Positions 17,509 to 25,726 of a DNA stretch of 64,000 bases are shown in pieces. The DNA is taken from positions 620,001 to 684,000 of the forward strand of contig NZ_AP022583.1 in the NCBI RefSeq assembly GCF_010731635.1. Direction: 5' to 3'. The notes under the pieces were generated by a model. It was not told the DNA's origin. It ran no database searches and saw nothing but the letters and a program-made list of their open reading frames with translations. The position numbers were made by a program, and so were the translations under genes. The DNA is from Mycobacterium noviomagense (GTDB lineage: Bacteria > Actinomycetota > Actinomycetes > Mycobacteriales > Mycobacteriaceae). The stretch's first letter is position 1. The number at the start of each line of letters is the position of its first letter.

Positions 17509-18366
17509 ATGACAACATCTGAGCCGTTCATCGGTAGCGAGGCGATCGCCTGCGGAGCATTGCGCTGGCACCAACTGCGGTCCCGGTTCCGGGCGGTGTT
17601 TCCCGACGTCTACGTCCGGCGCGACCAACAGATGACGTTGCAGCAGCGGACAGTAGCGGCGTGGCTGTGGTCGCATCGACAGGGCGTGATTGCCGGGCTG
17701 ACGGCAGCTGCTTGGCACGGCTCGAAATGGGTAGACGACAGCTCGCCGGTTGAGTTGATCTGGTCCAACGCACGGCCACCGCGCGGCGTGCGAACCTACG
17801 CCGTACGTCTACATTGCGACGAATCCCAGCTAGTCGCGAGCTTGCCGGTCACCACGGCTGAGCGCACCGCATTCGATATCGGTCGCCGTGGATCGGTCGG
17901 TGCCGCGGTTGCACACATGGACGCCCTCGTGGCGGCCACCGGCATCGACCTGAGCCACGTCGCCGACCTTGCCGGGCGGCATCGCGGCGCGCGGGGGCTC
18001 AGGCAGCTGGAAACCGTGCTCGAATTGGTCGATGCGGGTGCGCAGTCGCCCAAAGAAACGTGGTTGCGTCTCTTGCTGATTCGCGCTGGCCTGCCACGGC
18101 CACGTACCCAGATTCCGGTGGTGAGCGCCGACGGCCGTCAAACGTACTACCTGGATATGGGATGGGAGGACGTCATGGTCGCGGTCGAGTACGACGGCGA
18201 ACACCATCGGCTCGACCGCTGGCAATACGCCCGGGATGTTCGACGAAGCGAAGAGCTGGAACGGCTGGGCTGGATCGTCATCCGAGTGCTCGCCGGCGAT
18301 CGTCCGGCGGACATCGTCCGCCGGGTACGCGATGCGCTGGAGTCTCGCCGGTCGAGTCTGCGTTAG
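17509..18366 (+). CDS. DUF559 / Vsr-like endonuclease-fold protein with AbiEi-like N terminus
   Basis: This 285-aa protein has an N-terminal region resembling the helix-turn-helix part of AbiEi-type proteins (residues 1-80, RFRAVFPDVYVRRDQ). The C-terminal part is a PD-(D/E)XK-like DUF559 domain: SPKETWLRLLLIRAGLP, then LDMGWEDVMVAVEYDGEHH, and a final VIRVLAGD. The acidic residues of LDMGWED and VEYDGEHH may form the nuclease centre. It stands alone between two intergenic gaps, with no partner toxin gene next to it. The real function is unknown. Confidence 0.75.
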   Translation: MTTSEPFIGSEAIACGALRWHQLRSRFRAVFPDVYVRRDQQMTLQQRTVAAWLWSHRQGVIAGLTAAAWHGSKWVDDSSPVELIWSNARPPRGVRTYAVRLHCDESQLVASLPVTTAERTAFDIGRRGSVGAAVAHMDALVAATGIDLSHVADLAGRHRGARGLRQLETVLELVDAGAQSPKETWLRLLLIRAGLPRPRTQIPVVSADGRQTYYLDMGWEDVMVAVEYDGEHHRLDRWQYARDVRRSEELERLGWIVIRVLAGDRPADIVRRVRDALESRRSSLR

Positions 18367-18414
18367 TGGCATCGACTCTGCGCGTATAGCTTGTGCCGAA
18401 CATGGTCATGCGCT

Positions 18415-18454
18415 GTGAGCGCAGTCTCGACGCAGTGAGCGCAGTCTCGACGCA
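18415..18454. repeat. Tandem duplication of a 20-bp unit
   Basis: GTGAGCGCAGTCTCGACGCA occurs twice without a spacer (18415-18434 and 18435-18454). It lies in the 118-base gap between the DUF559 gene and the convergent methyltransferase gene. With only two copies, it could be a replication-slippage product or a fragment of a dispersed element. Confidence 0.7.
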
Positions 18455-18484
18455 GCAACGCAGCGGCGCATAACAAGCGACGGC

Positions 18485-19126
18485 CTAGGCCGGGCGGTGG
18501 GCGCGGCCGAGCGCGAACTCCGCCACCGGCAGCGGCACCCACACAGGCAACGGCCGCTCGGTCCGAATGTGGTCGACATCGAACCCGGCCTCGGCGATCG
18601 ACTGCTCGGTGTGGCGGTGGCTGTGGCAGTTCCCCATCAATCGTGGGTGAAACGTCGCGTCGGCCAATCGCTGGAACCGGCCGCGGACACCGCCGCTGGC
18701 CACATGCTCGAGATACCGCAACTGCCCGCCCGGCCGCAGCCACGAATGCAGCTGCCGCAGAACCATATCCGGGTCCTCCACCGAACACAGCACCAGTGAG
18801 CACACCACCGCGTCGAACGGTTCTTCGGCAGTAAAGTGCTCGACGGTCTCGCATCTGACGTCCACCCGAACCGAGGCGTCGGCCCCCGCCTGACGTGCAC
18901 GGGCGGCCAGCCGCGGCTCGGGCTCGATTGCGACGACGTGTTCGACGGCCTCTGGATAGAGAGCGAAGTTCGTCCCGGTGCCCGCGCCGACTTCGAGCAC
19001 CCGCCCCGACAAACCGGCCAGGTTTTCCCGACGAAGCGCCCGCAGCGTGTCGGTCTCGTGCGCGGCGATGGTGGGCCAGACGCGGGCGAAAAACGGGTGG
19101 TGGACCGTGGTGGTTGTCGCTGTCAT
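18485..19126 (-). CDS. Class I SAM-dependent methyltransferase (Rv1147-like)
   Basis: This 213-aa methyltransferase has motif I GRVLEVGAGTGTNFALYP, an acidic ribose-binding IEPEP, and the post-I region FDAVVCSLVLCSVEDPD followed by LRPGGQLRYLEHV. It resembles phospholipid N-methyltransferase and small-molecule methyltransferases, but the substrate is unknown. It is the third gene of an mmpL13-tetR-methyltransferase run, and its ATG overlaps the tetR TGA. The link to an MmpL transporter suggests a lipid substrate. Homologue of Rv1147. Confidence 0.85.
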   Translation of the reverse strand: MTATTTTVHHPFFARVWPTIAAHETDTLRALRRENLAGLSGRVLEVGAGTGTNFALYPEAVEHVVAIEPEPRLAARARQAGADASVRVDVRCETVEHFTAEEPFDAVVCSLVLCSVEDPDMVLRQLHSWLRPGGQLRYLEHVASGGVRGRFQRLADATFHPRLMGNCHSHRHTEQSIAEAGFDVDHIRTERPLPVWVPLPVAEFALGRAHRPA

Positions 19127-19821
19127 GCCGGGGAGCCCTCTCGGTGTTCACGTGCCATCAGCCGGTTGAGCAGTTCCTGCGGTTCGGCGTCCAGACCGAC
19201 TAGCCCCGCCACCAAATGCCCCCAGAACACTGCGCCCAACACCCGGTCAGCGAACGCCTCCGCATCGCCGAACGGCAGGTGCGGCTTGGCGATCAGCAAG
19301 GCGGCCACCCCATGGGCGGCGCTCCACAGCTGCAGCGCCACGGTCGTCGGATCACCGGGCGGGTAGATCTTTTCATCCATCAGCGTCTGGACGGTCTCAC
19401 GCATGTGCTTGAACGCCGAGCTGTCCAGCGTCGCGTCGACGTCGCTGCCGGACCGCCACTCACCCATGGTGGCGATCCGATACAACTCAGGTGTCGCGAT
19501 GGCGAACCGCACATAGGCCAGTCCTTGTGCGCGCAACACTTCCACGGCGGACTGTTGCCCGGACGCGACCCGCTGCATTTCCTGATCCAATTTGGCGAAG
19601 TAGCGGGCACACACCGCGTCCAGCAGCGCATCTTTGTCCTGGAAATGCAGGTAGATGGAGGGCGGCGTGACGCCCACGCGTTGCGCGACCGACCGGATCG
19701 AGACCGCCTTGGCGTGTCCGGTTTCTAACAGCAACTCGGTTGCAGCATCGAGGATTTCGTCACGTAGCCGATCACCAGAGCCACGCGGTGCGCGCGATCG
19801 TCGCAAAGTTTTCATCGGCAC
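19123..19821 (-). CDS. TetR-family regulator in the mmpL13 operon
   Basis: This 232-aa regulator has a TetR HTH at about 25-70 (ILDAATELLLETG, IRSVAQRVGVTPPSIYLHFQDK) and a TetR_C_33-like ligand domain containing LRAQGLAYVRFAIATPELYRIA. It begins one base after the mmpL13 stop and overlaps the downstream methyltransferase gene. The likely operator is the palindrome upstream of mmpL13 at 22275-22291, giving self-repression of the operon. I do not recall a counterpart in H37Rv at this place. Confidence 0.85.
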   Translation of the reverse strand: MPMKTLRRSRAPRGSGDRLRDEILDAATELLLETGHAKAVSIRSVAQRVGVTPPSIYLHFQDKDALLDAVCARYFAKLDQEMQRVASGQQSAVEVLRAQGLAYVRFAIATPELYRIATMGEWRSGSDVDATLDSSAFKHMRETVQTLMDEKIYPPGDPTTVALQLWSAAHGVAALLIAKPHLPFGDAEAFADRVLGAVFWGHLVAGLVGLDAEPQELLNRLMAREHREGSPA

Positions 19822-19822
19822 C

Positions 19823-22189
19823 TCAACTACTGTCCCTCACCGATGCAGGGGTCCGTTGTCCATTCCCGCTCGTGTCCCCCAGCCGCACGTCCGACCGGCG
19901 ATGCCGTCCCGATGCCGCAGCGAGCGGTGTCAACTCCTGAGCAGCGCCGGACTCGCTGAGCCCGAACCGCTCGTGCAGCCATGCCAGCGGCTTGGGCGCC
20001 CACCAATTCCACCGTCCAAGGACGTGCATGAACGCCGGAACCAGCACCATCCGCACCAGGGTGGCATCCGCCAGCACAGCAAGTGTGAGGCCGACACCAA
20101 ACATCCGCATGAACGACACTTGAGCGGGGATCAGCGCGGCGAACGATATCGACATCACGAGCGCAGCGGCGGTGATCACCCGGCCGGTGCGGGCCACGCC
20201 GAGCGCCACACTCTCGTCGTTCGCGGCACGGGCCGCACCCGGGGTCAGTCTGGCCGGCCGAGCGGCACCCGATTCCAGCCAGTACTCACGGATCCGTGAA
20301 ATCAGAAACACCTCGTAATCCATGGACAACCCGAAAGCGATGCAGAACAACAACACCGGCATGGTGGCCTCCAGCGTGCCGCTCGAAGTCGTTCCCAGTG
20401 CGTCGAGATGGCCGTCTTGGAAGATCCACACCAGTGCGCCGAACGCGGCCGTCAGCGAAAGCACGTTGCATACCAACGCCTTCACCGGTAGCACCACGCT
20501 GCCGGTAAGCAGGAACAACAGCAGAAAGGTAATGACAGCGATCACCCCGAGTACCAGCGGCACTCGCGACACGATCGCCCTGACGCTGTCGTGGTTGATC
20601 TGCGCCAGGCCTGCCATCTCGACGGATCGACCCGCCGGTTTGGTGACGGCGTGCAGTCGGTCAAGCTGGGTGGCCGAGGCTTGCGAAAACAGCGGTGCGG
20701 TGCTGGCGACGGTCAGGAATGCACTGCCGCCGTCGAGCCCGGTGGGGGCGGCCGGCGGTCCGGCGCGGTTTCCTGCCACGAATGTGCCAGTCGGGGCGGC
20801 GACCGCAGACACGTCGGGCACCCGCGACAGATCGGCGGCGTAGCGCTCAAGTTCGGCTGGGTTGAGGCCACGAGCGTCGGGGATGACGACGGAGACTCTC
20901 CTTCCGAAATCGTCGGCGAAATTGTTGCGTAACTGATCCCCGACCTGGTGCGCCGAAGCCGAAGGCGGCAGCACACGTTCATCTGGAAAACCAAATTTCA
21001 CGCCGAGGAAGGGAACCCCGAGCAACACCAGCAGCGCGACAACTGCCAAACCGATTGGCACGGCGCGGCTCATCACGAACTTGGTGGATCGGTACCAGAA
21101 CAGCTGCTCCACAGGCTTGTGGACCGGATCGGGACGATGGAGTACCCGGCGCGCCAGCCGGCGCACGTCCAGCGCGTCGAGCCGCGGCCCCAGCAGCACC
21201 ATGGCGGCCGGGGTCACCAGGACCGCCGCCGTGGCGACGAATGCCACGGTGGCCACACCGGCGTAGGCGAATGACTTCAAGAAGTACATCGGGAACAGCA
21301 CCATTGCCGCCATCGACAAAGCCACGGTGGTTGCGGAGAACAGCACCGTGCGGCCGGCTGTCGCCATCGTGCGGACCAGTGCCTCGTCTCGCGGGGTGCC
21401 CTCGGCAAGCTCGTCGCGGTAGCGGCTGATGATCAGCAGGGTGTAGTCGATCGCTAAGGCCAAGCCCAGCGCGGTACTGAGGTTGAGCGAGTATGTCGAC
21501 ACATCGGTGGTGAAGGCGATCAGCCGCAGCACCGACATCGAGCCGACAATCGCGAATCCGCCCAGGATCAACGGCAACGCCGCCGCCAACAACCCACCGA
21601 AAACCCAGACCAAGACGACGAAACTCAACGGAATCGCGATGGATTCCATGAGCAGCAGGTCGCGTTCGTTCTGCCGGTTGATCTGGGAGTAGACCATCGC
21701 CACACCGCCGGCACGTACGGTCACGCCGTCCCGGTCGTGCATCACTTGGCCGGTCAGCGTGGTGGCGTATTTCTGGGCGTTGTTTTCGCCGCCTTTGAGG
21801 TTTGCCACGATCAGTCCAGATTTGCCGTCCTTGCTGACCAGGTCGGCAGCGGCCTGCGGCGGCGAAGTCCACGCCGAGGACACATTGAAGACCAGCGGTG
21901 ACCGTTTCAGTTCCTCAGCGATGTCGGTGCCGACATGGCGGGCTTGGTCGCTGCGGGCGCCCGCGGCCGAGGTCACGACGACGAGCAGCTGCTGCTCAGT
22001 TTGGCTGAACTTAGCTGCCAGAAGCTGGATCGCATGGGCGGATTCCGAGGTGGGATCTTGGAACCCACCTGGAGACAGGCTCTTGGCAACCGGAATACCG
22101 AAGACGGCAGCACCCGCCAGGACCAGGACCGCCACCGCGATGATTCGCCGAGGTGCGGCGATGGCAAGTCGAGCGATTCCCTGCAGCAT
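19823..22189 (-). CDS. mmpL13: MmpL-family RND transporter, intact MmpL13 homologue
   Basis: This 788-aa RND transporter of the MmpL type probably exports lipids or other hydrophobic substrates. TM1 lies near residues 10-35. Two large periplasmic loops precede two helix bundles. The TM4-like segment LGLALAIDYTLLIISRYRDEL and the TM10-like FGLSMDYEVFLISRIREYW carry the Asp-Tyr pairs of proton relay. In H37Rv the same locus is split into Rv1145 (mmpL13a) and Rv1146 (mmpL13b), whereas here one frame runs through. Next to tetR and a methyltransferase gene on the same transcript. Confidence 0.88.
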   Translation of the reverse strand: MLQGIARLAIAAPRRIIAVAVLVLAGAAVFGIPVAKSLSPGGFQDPTSESAHAIQLLAAKFSQTEQQLLVVVTSAAGARSDQARHVGTDIAEELKRSPLVFNVSSAWTSPPQAAADLVSKDGKSGLIVANLKGGENNAQKYATTLTGQVMHDRDGVTVRAGGVAMVYSQINRQNERDLLLMESIAIPLSFVVLVWVFGGLLAAALPLILGGFAIVGSMSVLRLIAFTTDVSTYSLNLSTALGLALAIDYTLLIISRYRDELAEGTPRDEALVRTMATAGRTVLFSATTVALSMAAMVLFPMYFLKSFAYAGVATVAFVATAAVLVTPAAMVLLGPRLDALDVRRLARRVLHRPDPVHKPVEQLFWYRSTKFVMSRAVPIGLAVVALLVLLGVPFLGVKFGFPDERVLPPSASAHQVGDQLRNNFADDFGRRVSVVIPDARGLNPAELERYAADLSRVPDVSAVAAPTGTFVAGNRAGPPAAPTGLDGGSAFLTVASTAPLFSQASATQLDRLHAVTKPAGRSVEMAGLAQINHDSVRAIVSRVPLVLGVIAVITFLLLFLLTGSVVLPVKALVCNVLSLTAAFGALVWIFQDGHLDALGTTSSGTLEATMPVLLFCIAFGLSMDYEVFLISRIREYWLESGAARPARLTPGAARAANDESVALGVARTGRVITAAALVMSISFAALIPAQVSFMRMFGVGLTLAVLADATLVRMVLVPAFMHVLGRWNWWAPKPLAWLHERFGLSESGAAQELTPLAAASGRHRRSDVRLGDTSGNGQRTPASVRDSS

Positions 22190-22274
22190 GTTCGCGTCCT
22201 TCCACCGCCGACATGGTCGCGCTTCCCTGCCTGTCGACGTCGTTCGGGGCGGACCACCATCACTATCGGCGGTA

Positions 22275-22291
22275 ACTTATCAGCGATAAGT
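22275..22291. promoter_or_regulatory. Perfect TetR-type operator upstream of mmpL13
   Basis: ACTTATC-AGC-GATAAGT is a perfect 7-3-7 inverted repeat located 86 bases upstream of the mmpL13 start. The operon encodes its own TetR two genes downstream, which is the probable ligand-responsive repressor. The AT-rich dyad stands out from the GC-rich surroundings. Confidence 0.65.
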
Positions 22292-22451
22292 CATAAGTGT
22301 CCACGACGCCCTCAGCACCCTTGTCCATAGATACGAAGGTGGCGCCACAGATGGTTCACCGCTCCGGCCGGCCGGACCCTACCCGACGGTAATATTGCCA
22401 CAATTTTCCGAACTGTGACTCAATGATTCCTTAATGGTTACCCATACGCTC

Positions 22452-22589
22452 ATGGCCATGTGGATCGACGACTCAAGTGCCGACGTCATCAAAGCCGACT
22501 TTGAGGCTCTCTACCACGGCGACATGTTGGTAGAGGGCGAAACCTCTGAGCAGCTCGACGACTGGCACCCGCTGCCCACTGCGAGCTGA
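22452..22589 (+). CDS. Possible 45-aa acidic small protein
   Basis: An ATG at 22452 opens a 46-codon frame encoding MAMWIDDSSADVIKADFEAL and ending WHPLPTAS. It is rich in Asp and Glu, with Trp, Tyr and His residues, and does not have the Arg/Ala/Pro look of frame-shadow peptides in this genome. No strong ribosome-binding site is seen. It lies in the gap between mmpL13 and the polyketide locus. I recognise no family. Confidence 0.45.
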   Translation: MAMWIDDSSADVIKADFEALYHGDMLVEGETSEQLDDWHPLPTAS

Positions 22590-23053
22590 CCCGCACATAT
22601 GGGCGGGCAGTGAGAAAGCGCCCAATCAGATGAGTTCACCCTCGCTTGTGTCGTTGCTGCATTCCTGACTTCCTCGCAAACCACGCTCGTCTCGTTACGC
22701 GCCTGATGAGTGTTGGTCATTGGGCCGCGAGATTACGACCGTGCCGGCTCTACCAGTAGCTGGTCGATAACGGCCAGCGTGGGCTTCGATTGAACCAACC
22801 CGCACCGCCGCTCGTGCCAGCAGTGTGGACGCAGTGAGTGTCAGCGGGTGCAGGGTGGATTGCCACCGACTCACTACAGCCGGCCTGAGATCACCGGATC
22901 GCTTGCCAGGTTTCCGGGCTTCGACGACCCTCAGCGGCTACTCGCGCCAGCGCGCCCACAGGCCGCGACTCGTAATAGGACTGAGTAGCTCAGCGACGGT
23001 TTGCCGTGGCACATGACACGGCCGCACAATGGTCAAGCGGAAGGAAGACTGTC
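22590..23053. other. Leader region of the dialkylresorcinol-type locus
   Basis: About 460 bases lack a convincing gene. The region holds three inverted repeats: ACCAG-TAG-CTGGT at 22752-22764, CTGAG-TAG-CTCAG at 22981-22993 (both centred on AGTAGCT), and GCCGTG-N8-CACGGC at 23003-23022. It ends with the ribosome-binding site GAAGGAAG of the first ACP gene. These dyads may control the large downstream operon. No clear -10/-35 pair is assigned. Confidence 0.4.
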
Positions 23054-23293
23054 ATGTCGATCGAAAACGACATCGTCGCGTACCTGCGCGCGCACTACGG
23101 CGTCGAATCCGAGGACATCACGAGTGAATCCACATTGGACGATCTGGGAGTCGATTCACTGGGGCTACTCGCCCTCGCCGAGATCATTGAGAACAAGTAC
23201 GGCGTTTCGCTCAACGACGAGCGCATAGCGGGGGTGCGCACACTCTCCGACTTCAAGGGTCTCATCGAACTAAAGAGAACCGAAGTGGCCTGA
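23054..23293 (+). CDS. Acyl carrier protein (DarC-like position)
   Basis: This is a 79-aa discrete acyl carrier protein. Ser35 in LGVDSLGLLAL is the phosphopantetheine attachment site. The helix II region and the ENKYGVSL segment are typical of type II ACPs. The ATG follows a strong GAAGGAAG site. It is the first gene of the seven-gene run that continues with KAS III and a DarA-like gene. In bacterial dialkylresorcinol operons the ACP (DarC) accompanies DarA and DarB, so I infer that it presents one acyl partner to the KAS III enzyme. Confidence 0.9.
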   Translation: MSIENDIVAYLRAHYGVESEDITSESTLDDLGVDSLGLLALAEIIENKYGVSLNDERIAGVRTLSDFKGLIELKRTEVA

Positions 23294-23341
23294 CGGCGCA
23301 CACAAAGTCTCTTTAGGAACTGCATCATCGGAGCCACCACT

Positions 23342-24493
23342 ATGAGTGCATACATCACAGCCACCGGCAGTTTTCTCCCGGGCTACCCGGTGACAAACGA
23401 CGAGATCGAAGACTACATCGGAAAGGCGGGTAACGCGTCGGCCGATCTCAAAGATCTCGTCCTCGCCAACTGCGGCATCAAGACGCGCCACTACGCGATC
23501 GACAAGAGTCAGCGAACCGTCGTGTCGAATACGGCGATGGCGGCCGCCGCCGTGCGCAATGCCGCCGAGCGCGCGGGACTCGGCCCCGACGAAGTCGAAA
23601 TGCTTTGTGCTGCTACGACGATGCCCGACGTGCTGGGTCCCGGGCATGCCAGCATGGTGCACGGCGAGTTGGGGTATGGGCCGCTCGAGATTGCGACTGC
23701 CCACGGTATCTGCAGTTGCGGGATGATGGCGTTGAAGAACGCATATCTGCAAGTAGCGATCGGCGAGAAGCGCAATGCGATCTGCGTGGCCAGCGAGTTG
23801 GCATCACGGGGATTCAAGAGCACCCGCTACGAGGGTCTGGAGGCGATCGCTGACGACGGGTCGCTACCGATGGAAACCGCGTTTTTGCGCTACATGCTCT
23901 CCGATGGCGCCGGGGCCGTGGTGGTCGAGAGCGCGCCAGCGACATCGGGGATCAGTCTTCGCATCGACTGGATTTCGCTGACGTCGTATGCGAACACCGA
24001 AAAGGCCTGCATGTTTTTCGGCAGTAACAGCAACACGTGCGCGACGACCTGGGGTGACTACCCGAGCGTCTCAGCAGCCGCTGCCGATGGTGCGTTCGTT
24101 CTGCGGCAGAAGCTCTCCCTGCTGCCGCACTTGGTGCGCGTCGGGATCGACGAGTACGAACGTCTGCTCGCCATGGGCAAGTTCGACCCTGAGACGGTGA
24201 CCTGGTTTCCCGCGCATTACTCGAGCGAACGGATGAAGGCGATGATGTTGGGCGAGTTCCGTCGGCGCGGTGTCGCCGCGGGCGGTACCGAAGCGTGGTA
24301 CAGCAACCTGACGAGAGTCGGAAATGTCGGGAGCGCAGCCATTTTCGTCATTCTCGACGAGATGGTGACGGAGGGCCTGATCAAGGATGGCGACACGCTG
24401 TTGTGCATGGTCCCGGAGTCAGGCCGGTTCGTGGTCTCGTTCATGCATCTGACCGCGGTGTCGGCGGCTGCGGTCTCGGACGTCAAGCCATGA
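23342..24493 (+). CDS. KAS III-type ketosynthase (DarB-like)
   Basis: This 383-aa thiolase-fold condensing enzyme has the Cys-His-Asn triad of KAS III: C124 in HGICSCG, H292 in WFPAHYSSERMK, and N328 in RVGNVGSAA. It is longer than housekeeping FabH (about 330) and lacks the usual AACAGF motif. DarB enzymes join a beta-ketoacyl thioester to a second acyl thioester and cyclise to a cyclohexanedione. The assignment to that function rests on its direct coupling (ATGA) to the DarA-like gene and the neighbouring ACP. An unusual FabH starter enzyme is the alternative. Confidence 0.78.
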   Translation: MSAYITATGSFLPGYPVTNDEIEDYIGKAGNASADLKDLVLANCGIKTRHYAIDKSQRTVVSNTAMAAAAVRNAAERAGLGPDEVEMLCAATTMPDVLGPGHASMVHGELGYGPLEIATAHGICSCGMMALKNAYLQVAIGEKRNAICVASELASRGFKSTRYEGLEAIADDGSLPMETAFLRYMLSDGAGAVVVESAPATSGISLRIDWISLTSYANTEKACMFFGSNSNTCATTWGDYPSVSAAAADGAFVLRQKLSLLPHLVRVGIDEYERLLAMGKFDPETVTWFPAHYSSERMKAMMLGEFRRRGVAAGGTEAWYSNLTRVGNVGSAAIFVILDEMVTEGLIKDGDTLLCMVPESGRFVVSFMHLTAVSAAAVSDVKP

Positions 24494-25458
24494 CTACGGC
24501 ATCCGAGGTCGTATCGGACGGGCGGCCGCAGCCTCGCGCGGTGGTGTACCTCTATTCGCAGACGGGGCAGCTGCGGGAGGTCGCCGATGCATTGACCGCT
24601 CCTCTCGTCTCCCGCGGGTGGGACATCCGGCGGGTGCAGGTACAGCCGCGCGTCGCGTTCCCTTTCCCGTGGCCGATCCGGCGATTCTTCGGGGTGTTCC
24701 CTTCGGCGGTGGACCCGGAGGCGGTCGTGGAGCTCATCGAGCCGGCGGGCGGCTTCTCCAGCGACCCAGAGGAATTGGTGATCCTGGCCTACCAGGTGTG
24801 GTATTTAGCGCCCTCGCTTCCCGTCCGGTCACTGCTGAAAGCGCATCCTGAGGCAGTCCGCAACCGGTCGGTGGTCTCGCTGATCGCCTGCCGCAACATG
24901 TGGTACTCGGCGGCGATCGAAGTGTCCGCGCTGCTGCGATCCGCGGGTGCAAGACGCGTCGAGGTCATCGCCGCGACCGACACACGGCCGCAGGCGACGA
25001 CATTTGTGACCACCCTGCGCTGGTTGCTGACGGGGAATCGCGAACCCTTCCTGTGGTTCGGGCGGGCCGGGATCGGCGACGCGGAAATGGCTCGGATCGC
25101 CGATGTAGGGCGATGCATCGCCGAGTCGAGGCGGTGCCCCGAAGAGGCGGCGCCCATCGTGCCCACCCTGGCTGCGGCGGATCTTCTCTCCGGGGTGGTT
25201 TTTCGGAGATGGGGCGCAACAGTGAGGTCGGCTCGGCGATGTGGTGCGGTGGTGGAGGGCGCGAGTTTGGCGATGTTCGTCCTCGGCTTGGCCATCGGCA
25301 TCATGGTCGGTCTTCCTTTGATCGGATGCGCGGCACTCGCCGGCGGCGCGCGGTTCGAGGCGCTGGTCGCTGGTTTCGTGCGGGGCCGGATCTCATTCGG
25401 CGGAGGAGCTGTCCCCCAGCCGGCGATCGGTGATCGCCGAGACACAATCCGGACATGA
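24490..25458 (+). CDS. DarA-like dialkylresorcinol aromatase (flavodoxin fold)
   Basis: This 322-aa protein starts with a flavodoxin-type phosphate-binding segment (YSQTGQL at 22-28), then PFPFPWPIRRFFGVFP, VILAYQVWYLAPSLP and LIACRNMWYSA, and later TTLRWLLTG. These segments match what I recall of the DarA family in flexirubin and dialkylresorcinol clusters. DarA is thought to aromatise the ring formed by DarB, plausibly with bound flavin. The C-terminal part carries a hydrophobic segment (LAMFVLGLAIGIMVGLPLIG), suggesting membrane contact. The start overlaps the KAS III stop. Proof needs a profile search. Confidence 0.75.
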   Translation: MTTASEVVSDGRPQPRAVVYLYSQTGQLREVADALTAPLVSRGWDIRRVQVQPRVAFPFPWPIRRFFGVFPSAVDPEAVVELIEPAGGFSSDPEELVILAYQVWYLAPSLPVRSLLKAHPEAVRNRSVVSLIACRNMWYSAAIEVSALLRSAGARRVEVIAATDTRPQATTFVTTLRWLLTGNREPFLWFGRAGIGDAEMARIADVGRCIAESRRCPEEAAPIVPTLAAADLLSGVVFRRWGATVRSARRCGAVVEGASLAMFVLGLAIGIMVGLPLIGCAALAGGARFEALVAGFVRGRISFGGGAVPQPAIGDRRDTIRT

Positions 25459-25465
25459 GAGCGTC

Positions 25466-25726
25466 ATGACCGCTGACGCTTCAGAGTATCAGGAACTTGT
25501 CGACTGGCTGACCGTCAAGGTCGCCGGATACGTCAACGTTGCGCCTGACGCGATCGGCATTGACACCCCGCTGGCCGATTGTGGGATCGACTCGGTCTCC
25601 GCCATGGCGCTATGCGCGGACCTGCAGTGCGAGAAGGGTTTCGACGTCGAAACCACCACCGTCTGGGACTACCCGACCATCGATGCCATCGCGGCGTATC
25701 TGCTCACCGAGCGAGCCGCGCCATGA
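25466..25726 (+). CDS. Acyl carrier protein, second copy
   Basis: This 86-aa carrier protein has Ser43 in CGIDSVSAMAL for the phosphopantetheine arm and a WDYPTIDAIAAYL C terminus typical of PKS-type carrier domains. The start ATG at 25466 follows GAGAG; an out-of-frame ATG lies just upstream. Its stop overlaps the PKS start (ATGA). Compared with the first ACP it looks like a PKS-docking carrier, so it may receive an acyl chain from the acyl-AMP ligase and hand it to the PKS ketosynthase. This partner assignment is inference. Confidence 0.88.
   Translation: MTADASEYQELVDWLTVKVAGYVNVAPDAIGIDTPLADCGIDSVSAMALCADLQCEKGFDVETTTVWDYPTIDAIAAYLLTERAAP

Noticed and set aside
18415..18454. Considered as a CRISPR or mobile element end
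   Set aside because: Only two direct copies without spacers and no cas or transposase genes nearby.
22511..22720. 69-codon minus-strand frame before the dar-like operon
   Set aside because: No ribosome-binding site and no recognisable fold. It overlaps the better-looking 45-aa plus-strand frame.
23342..24493. Considered as FabH or OleA of ordinary fatty acid or hydrocarbon synthesis
   Set aside because: Coupling to a DarA-like gene and dedicated ACPs fits DarB better, and no OleBCD partners are present. The alternative is kept in the entry.
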